Shown one piece after another: positions 60,767 through 64,000 of a stretch of DNA of 64,000 nt. Every line of letters starts with the position of its first letter. The stretch's first letter is position 1. The stretch covers positions 310,001 through 374,000 of the forward strand of contig NZ_QGEH01000002.1 in NCBI RefSeq assembly GCF_003258515.1, in the 5' to 3' direction. The position numbers were made by a program, and so were the translations under genes. The notes beneath the pieces were generated by a model. That model did no database searches and was not told the origin of the DNA. It saw only the letters and a program-made list of their open reading frames with translations. This DNA comes from Marinobacter bohaiensis. GTDB taxonomy: Bacteria; Pseudomonadota; Gammaproteobacteria; Pseudomonadales; Oleiphilaceae.

Positions 60767-62508
60767 AGCTGATACTCGTTACCGCCTGTCCCCAGGGGCT
60801 GGCCACCTCCTTCCTGGCCGCTCGTGCCCTGTCCCGGGCGGCCCGGAGCCGCGGCTGGGACGTCACCCAGGAAGTCCATAGCCAGGCCGCACCGGTCGAG
60901 GCGGTCTCCGCCGAAGCCATCGCCGCCGCCGACCTGATCGTCATCGCTGCCAGCGCGCCGCTGGACCTGTCCCGGTTCGAGGGTAAGCCGCTATTCCGGG
61001 CGCCGGTGACCGCACCGCTGGCGGACCCGGACGCGTTCCTCGACGACGCGCAGAGCCAGGCGCAACCGTTCCAGGCGGACGCCGAACCGCAGCAGGCCGA
61101 CGCGCCGGCCGTGGCCGGAGGCATTCGCCTGGTGGCCGTCACCGCCTGTCCCACGGGCGTGGCGCACACGTTCATGGCCGCCGAGGCACTGACGGAAGCC
61201 GCCCGCGCGGCCGGTCATGCGATCCGGGTGGAAACCCAGGGCTCGGTGGGTGCCCAGGATGCCCTGACCGACGACGAAATCGCCGCCGCCGATGCGGTGA
61301 TCCTGGCCTGCGACATCGAGATCGACCCGGCCCGGTTTGCCGGCAAGCGGGTCTGGCGCACCTCCACCGGCACGGCGCTGAAGAAGCCCGCCGACACCGT
61401 GCGCGACGCACTCGACAAGGCGGAAGTGGAAAGCGGCAGCGCCAAGGCCTCCGGTTCCGCCGAGAAAGCCGGCGGTGGTGAGCGCAAGGGCCCCTACAAG
61501 CACCTGCTGACCGGGGTGTCGTTCATGCTGCCGATGGTGGTGGCGGGCGGCCTGATGATCGCCCTGTCCTTCGTGTTCGGCATCAACGCCGCCGAGGAGG
61601 AAGGTTCACTGGCCGCGGCGCTGATGCAGATCGGCGGCGGCACCGCGTTCAAGCTGATGATCCCGCTGCTGGCAGGCTACATCGCCTACTCCATCGCCGA
61701 CCGGCCGGGCATCGCGCCCGGCATGATCGGCGGTTTCCTGGCCGGGGAACTGGGGGCCGGTTTCCTGGGTGGCATCGTCGCCGGCTTTATCGCCGGCTAC
61801 GCGGCGAGGTTCATCAGCCGCAAGCTGCCGTTGCCGGAGAGCATCGTGTCGCTCAAGCCGATCCTGCTGATCCCGCTGCTGGCCAGCCTATTCACCGGGC
61901 TAACCATGATCTACGTGGTGGGCGAGCCCATCGCCGCCATCATGACGGCCCTCACCGACTTCCTGACCAACATGAACACCGGTAACGCGGTGCTGTTGGG
62001 GGCCCTGCTTGGCGGGATGATGTGCTTCGACCTGGGTGGACCGGTGAACAAGGCCGCCTACACCTTCGGGGTGGGGCTGCTGTCGGAAGGTTCCGGCGCC
62101 TCGGCACCGATGGCGGCGATCATGGCCGGTGGCATGGTGCCGGCGATCGGCATGGGCATCGCCAGTCTGCTGGCCAGCAGCAAGTTCGGCGACAACGAAC
62201 GCCAGGCGGGCAAGGCGTCGTTCGTGCTGGGGCTGTGCTTCATTTCCGAGGGGGCGATCCCGTTCATGGCCAAGGATCCGCTGCGGGTGATTCCCATCTG
62301 CATGGTGGGCGGGGCCGTCACCGGCGCCCTGTCGATGTACTTCAACGTCGCCATCATGGCGCCCCACGGCGGGCTGTTTGTGCTGCTCATCCCCAACGCG
62401 GTGAGCGCCGTGCTGCCCTACCTGTTCGCCATTGCCGCGGGGTCGCTGGTCATCGGCGTCGCCTATGCGTTCGCCAAGGACGGCAAGGCGGAAATGGCCA
62501 CCGCCTGA
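60763..62508 (+). CDS. fruA: Fructose PTS permease EIIB'BC (FruA)
   Basis: A 581-residue inner-membrane permease that imports fructose and releases fructose-1-phosphate. Two EIIB-type domains: a divergent B' (LILVTACPQGLATSFLAARA, about 1-90) and the active B with Cys in TACPTGVAHTFMAAEAL (about 125-225), then the EIIC domain (about 245-575, starting YKHLLTGVSFMLPMVVAGG). The start at 60763 overlaps the fruK stop (ATGA). Length and order agree with E. coli FruA. It ends the operon; a hairpin follows. Confidence 0.95.
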   Translation: MKLILVTACPQGLATSFLAARALSRAARSRGWDVTQEVHSQAAPVEAVSAEAIAAADLIVIAASAPLDLSRFEGKPLFRAPVTAPLADPDAFLDDAQSQAQPFQADAEPQQADAPAVAGGIRLVAVTACPTGVAHTFMAAEALTEAARAAGHAIRVETQGSVGAQDALTDDEIAAADAVILACDIEIDPARFAGKRVWRTSTGTALKKPADTVRDALDKAEVESGSAKASGSAEKAGGGERKGPYKHLLTGVSFMLPMVVAGGLMIALSFVFGINAAEEEGSLAAALMQIGGGTAFKLMIPLLAGYIAYSIADRPGIAPGMIGGFLAGELGAGFLGGIVAGFIAGYAARFISRKLPLPESIVSLKPILLIPLLASLFTGLTMIYVVGEPIAAIMTALTDFLTNMNTGNAVLLGALLGGMMCFDLGGPVNKAAYTFGVGLLSEGSGASAPMAAIMAGGMVPAIGMGIASLLASSKFGDNERQAGKASFVLGLCFISEGAIPFMAKDPLRVIPICMVGGAVTGALSMYFNVAIMAPHGGLFVLLIPNAVSAVLPYLFAIAAGSLVIGVAYAFAKDGKAEMATA

Positions 62509-62516
62509 ACGTAAAA

Positions 62517-62542
62517 CGCCCGGCGGATTCCTCCGCCGGGCG
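62517..62542 (+). terminator. Hairpin after fruA
   Basis: Stem CGCCCGGCGGA / TCCGCCGGGCG, loop TTCC, nine bases after the fruA stop, followed by CTTCCCTAT. A good stem with a weak U-tract; probably ends both fruBKA and, from the other side, the DUF3185 gene. Confidence 0.7.
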
Positions 62543-62567
62543 CTTCCCTATCCTGCCACCAGCACGA

Positions 62568-62771
62568 CTAGCGCCTGAAGAACAGCATGAACGCTCCGCC
62601 CACGGTCGCGGCGGCGCCAATGACCAGATACCACATGGTCTCGTCACTGAAACGCCCGGTCAGGCTTTCGGAGATCTGTTCCCCCACACTTTGCGTCGAC
62701 TGCCAACCGAAATACAGCAGCAACACCCCCACCACCAGTGCAATCAATCCAATGATTCGAGTCGTAGCCAA
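62568..62771 (-). CDS. DUF3185-family small membrane protein
   Basis: A 67-residue protein with two membrane helices (IIGLIALVVGVLLLYFGW and MWYLVIGAAATVGGAFMLFF) and a polar loop (QSTQSVGEQISESLTGRFSDET), the DUF3185 pattern. Function unknown. Convergent to fruA. Confidence 0.85.
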   Translation of the reverse strand: MATTRIIGLIALVVGVLLLYFGWQSTQSVGEQISESLTGRFSDETMWYLVIGAAATVGGAFMLFFRR

Positions 62772-62872
62772 GCAACTTCTCCTTTGACTCTATTTTACAT
62801 TTGCCCAAAAGCTACACGTCGCCCCGGCAAAATAAAAGTTACGATGCCACTGTTTAACCCGGAGTCTTCAGT

Positions 62873-63835
62873 CTAGCTCTCATCCGCCGCATGACGAGAA
62901 CGCAGCCCACTGGCAATGGCCTGCTCGATCAGCCAGCGCCGCACCAGGCGAATCGCCGGTTCGTTGCGCCGGCTGGTCTTGTGGGCGAAATAGAAACGAT
63001 CGCCGGTCATCAGGGTATGACAGGGCAGACGCACCAGGTTGTCGTCGGCCTCGTCGCTGAGCATGTAGTCGTTGGTCAGGGCGATGCCCTGGTCGTAGCG
63101 GGCGGCCTCCAGGGCCATCAGCATATGACTGAAATGCTGGATACGCGCCCCGGCCGGCAGACGCTCGTCCGCCACCCGGAACCAGGCGTCCCAGTCGCCG
63201 GATTCCCGGTCGTAGATGCTGAAGGTGGACAGCAGGGGAAAGCGCGCCACCTGTTCCGGCGTGAGCGAGGCGGCACCCTTGGGATCGCTATCCGGGGGCA
63301 GGTCCAGCGCGTCGCAGATGCGTCGCCAGTAGGCCCGACTGCAGATCGGGAACAGCCGCTCGCGGTAAAGCAGGTCGTAGGTAAACGCGGGACTGGCGGT
63401 GCGGATAGTGATAAAGCAGTCGGCGACCCGATCGGACAGCACCGGCGACTCGCCGGTCATCTCCAGCGCCAGGTCAATCTGGGAGTGGGCCCGCTGCAGG
63501 CTGGGCAGGCGCGGGATCAGCCAGCGCACGCAGAACGAGCTGAACACCGCCAGTCGCAGACGCGAGGTGGACGCCCCCAGCAGGTGCTCGCTGGCCCGTT
63601 CGATCTGCAGCAGGGCGGAGGTGACGCTGTCCTGGTAGCTGCGGCCCTCCTCGGTCAGCTCCAGGTAACGACCGTTGCGCCGGAACAGGGTCTCGCCCAG
63701 GTAGTCTTCCAGCGCCTTGATCTGGTGACTCACGGCGCTCTGGCTGACGCTCAACTCGTCCGCCGCGCGGGAAAAACTGTTGAGCCGCGCCACCGCCTCG
63801 AACACCGGCAGCGCGCGCAGTGGCGGCAGCTTCAT
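62873..63835 (-). CDS. LysR-type transcriptional regulator (GcvA-like)
   Basis: A 320-residue LysR regulator. N-terminal winged helix-turn-helix MKLPPLRALPVFEAVARLNSFSRAADELSVSQSAVSHQIKALEDYLGETLFRR-type sequence shows the GcvA/DsdC subgroup opening. The effector domain follows (LRLAVFSSFCVRWLIPRLPSL). It is divergent from the gene starting at 63969; that gene is the most likely target. The 133-bp gap contains an AT-rich dyad near 63858-63880 that could be its operator. Confidence 0.88.
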   Translation of the reverse strand: MKLPPLRALPVFEAVARLNSFSRAADELSVSQSAVSHQIKALEDYLGETLFRRNGRYLELTEEGRSYQDSVTSALLQIERASEHLLGASTSRLRLAVFSSFCVRWLIPRLPSLQRAHSQIDLALEMTGESPVLSDRVADCFITIRTASPAFTYDLLYRERLFPICSRAYWRRICDALDLPPDSDPKGAASLTPEQVARFPLLSTFSIYDRESGDWDAWFRVADERLPAGARIQHFSHMLMALEAARYDQGIALTNDYMLSDEADDNLVRLPCHTLMTGDRFYFAHKTSRRNEPAIRLVRRWLIEQAIASGLRSRHAADES

Positions 63836-63968
63836 GGCACCTTCCTCTCCCGACTCTTAATTATCCAAATAACTAATAATACACCAGCAAATATCATTAA
63901 ACAGGCCATGGAAGCCCGATTAGACTGGCGCTCTCACTGATTCACTGACCGATCGCGGGGAGGGAGCC

Positions 63969-64000
63969 ATGTCCGGACGCACCGTCAACAGCGCCATCCT
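63969..64000 (+). CDS. Start of an unidentified gene (cut by window edge)
   Basis: Only about ten codons are present (MSGRTVNSAI). The ATG at 63969 has a very strong GGGGAGGGAG ribosome-binding site. It is divergent from the LysR-type gene and may be controlled by it. Too short to identify. Confidence 0.6.
   Translation, partial: MSGRTVNSAI

Noticed and set aside
1-64000. Prophage or genomic island
   Set aside because: No integrase, transposase, phage structural gene, tRNA attachment site or long composition shift; most genes are common chromosomal families.

Overview
The window is 64 kb of GC-rich, gene-dense DNA that looks like a chromosomal segment of a moderately halophilic marine gammaproteobacterium. 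The ectoine genes ectA, ectB and ectC, an ectoine-type aspartokinase, ProVWX betaine uptake, Aap amino-acid uptake, a fruBKA fructose PTS and several small gammaproteobacterial families (DUF3429, DUF1415, DUF3185, DUF6164-like) fit a Marinobacter- or Halomonas-like host. That placement is inference: no rRNA or tRNA gene is present to anchor it. I see no prophage, transposase or CRISPR array.

Layout. 1-5.7 kb: a truncated sterol-desaturase gene, a type II NADH dehydrogenase, a PEBP protein and a large secreted metallophosphoesterase. 5.9-10.3 kb: the amino-acid ABC operon aapJQMP (minus strand) behind a sigma-54-type promoter, with a 138-bp inverted-repeat element between aapJ and aapQ. 10.9-14.2 kb: a plus-strand cassette of radical SAM enzyme, Na+/solute symporter and metallophosphoesterase with no assigned pathway. 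14.5-19.3 kb: ectA-ectB-ask and a sigma-70-family factor. 19.3-21.5 kb: housekeeping genes (DUF3429, a DUF6482-like protein, tag, pdxH). 22-25.4 kb: proVWX. 25.5-31.5 kb: a DUF748 protein, yfbR, queE, queC and an exonuclease. 31.5-32.5 kb: a 1-kb gene-free stretch with three intrinsic terminators, one forming a likely attenuator just upstream of an 89-residue ORF. 32.8-37.5 kb: a response regulator, a membrane protein and a large 7TM hybrid histidine kinase. 37.6-48.7 kb: mixed genes, including a lipoprotein, a serine hydrolase, mtfA, a diguanylate cyclase, a CNNM/CBS transporter and a DUF2868/DUF3482-GTPase pair. 48.8-52.8 kb: a lone ectC, a siderophore receptor behind a Fur-like box, and an MFS transporter. 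53-56.8 kb: TerC, a secreted zinc peptidase, a CoA-binding-like protein, a MOSC protein and cra. 57-62.5 kb: fruB(EI fusion)-fruK-fruA. 62.6-64 kb: a DUF3185 protein, a LysR regulator and the start of a divergent gene.

How it works together. Osmoadaptation is the main theme: ectoine synthesis (ectA, ectB, aspartokinase and the distant ectC) and betaine import (proVWX) sit in one window. The ectoine pathway is physically split, with ectC about 32 kb from ectAB-ask and carrying its own promoter and terminator. Carbon and nitrogen supply are covered by the Cra-controlled fru operon and the probably NtrC/sigma-54-controlled aap operon. The least explained items are the radical SAM/symporter/phosphoesterase cassette, the RNA-structure-rich region at 31.7-32.5 kb, and the DUF2868/DUF3482 pair.
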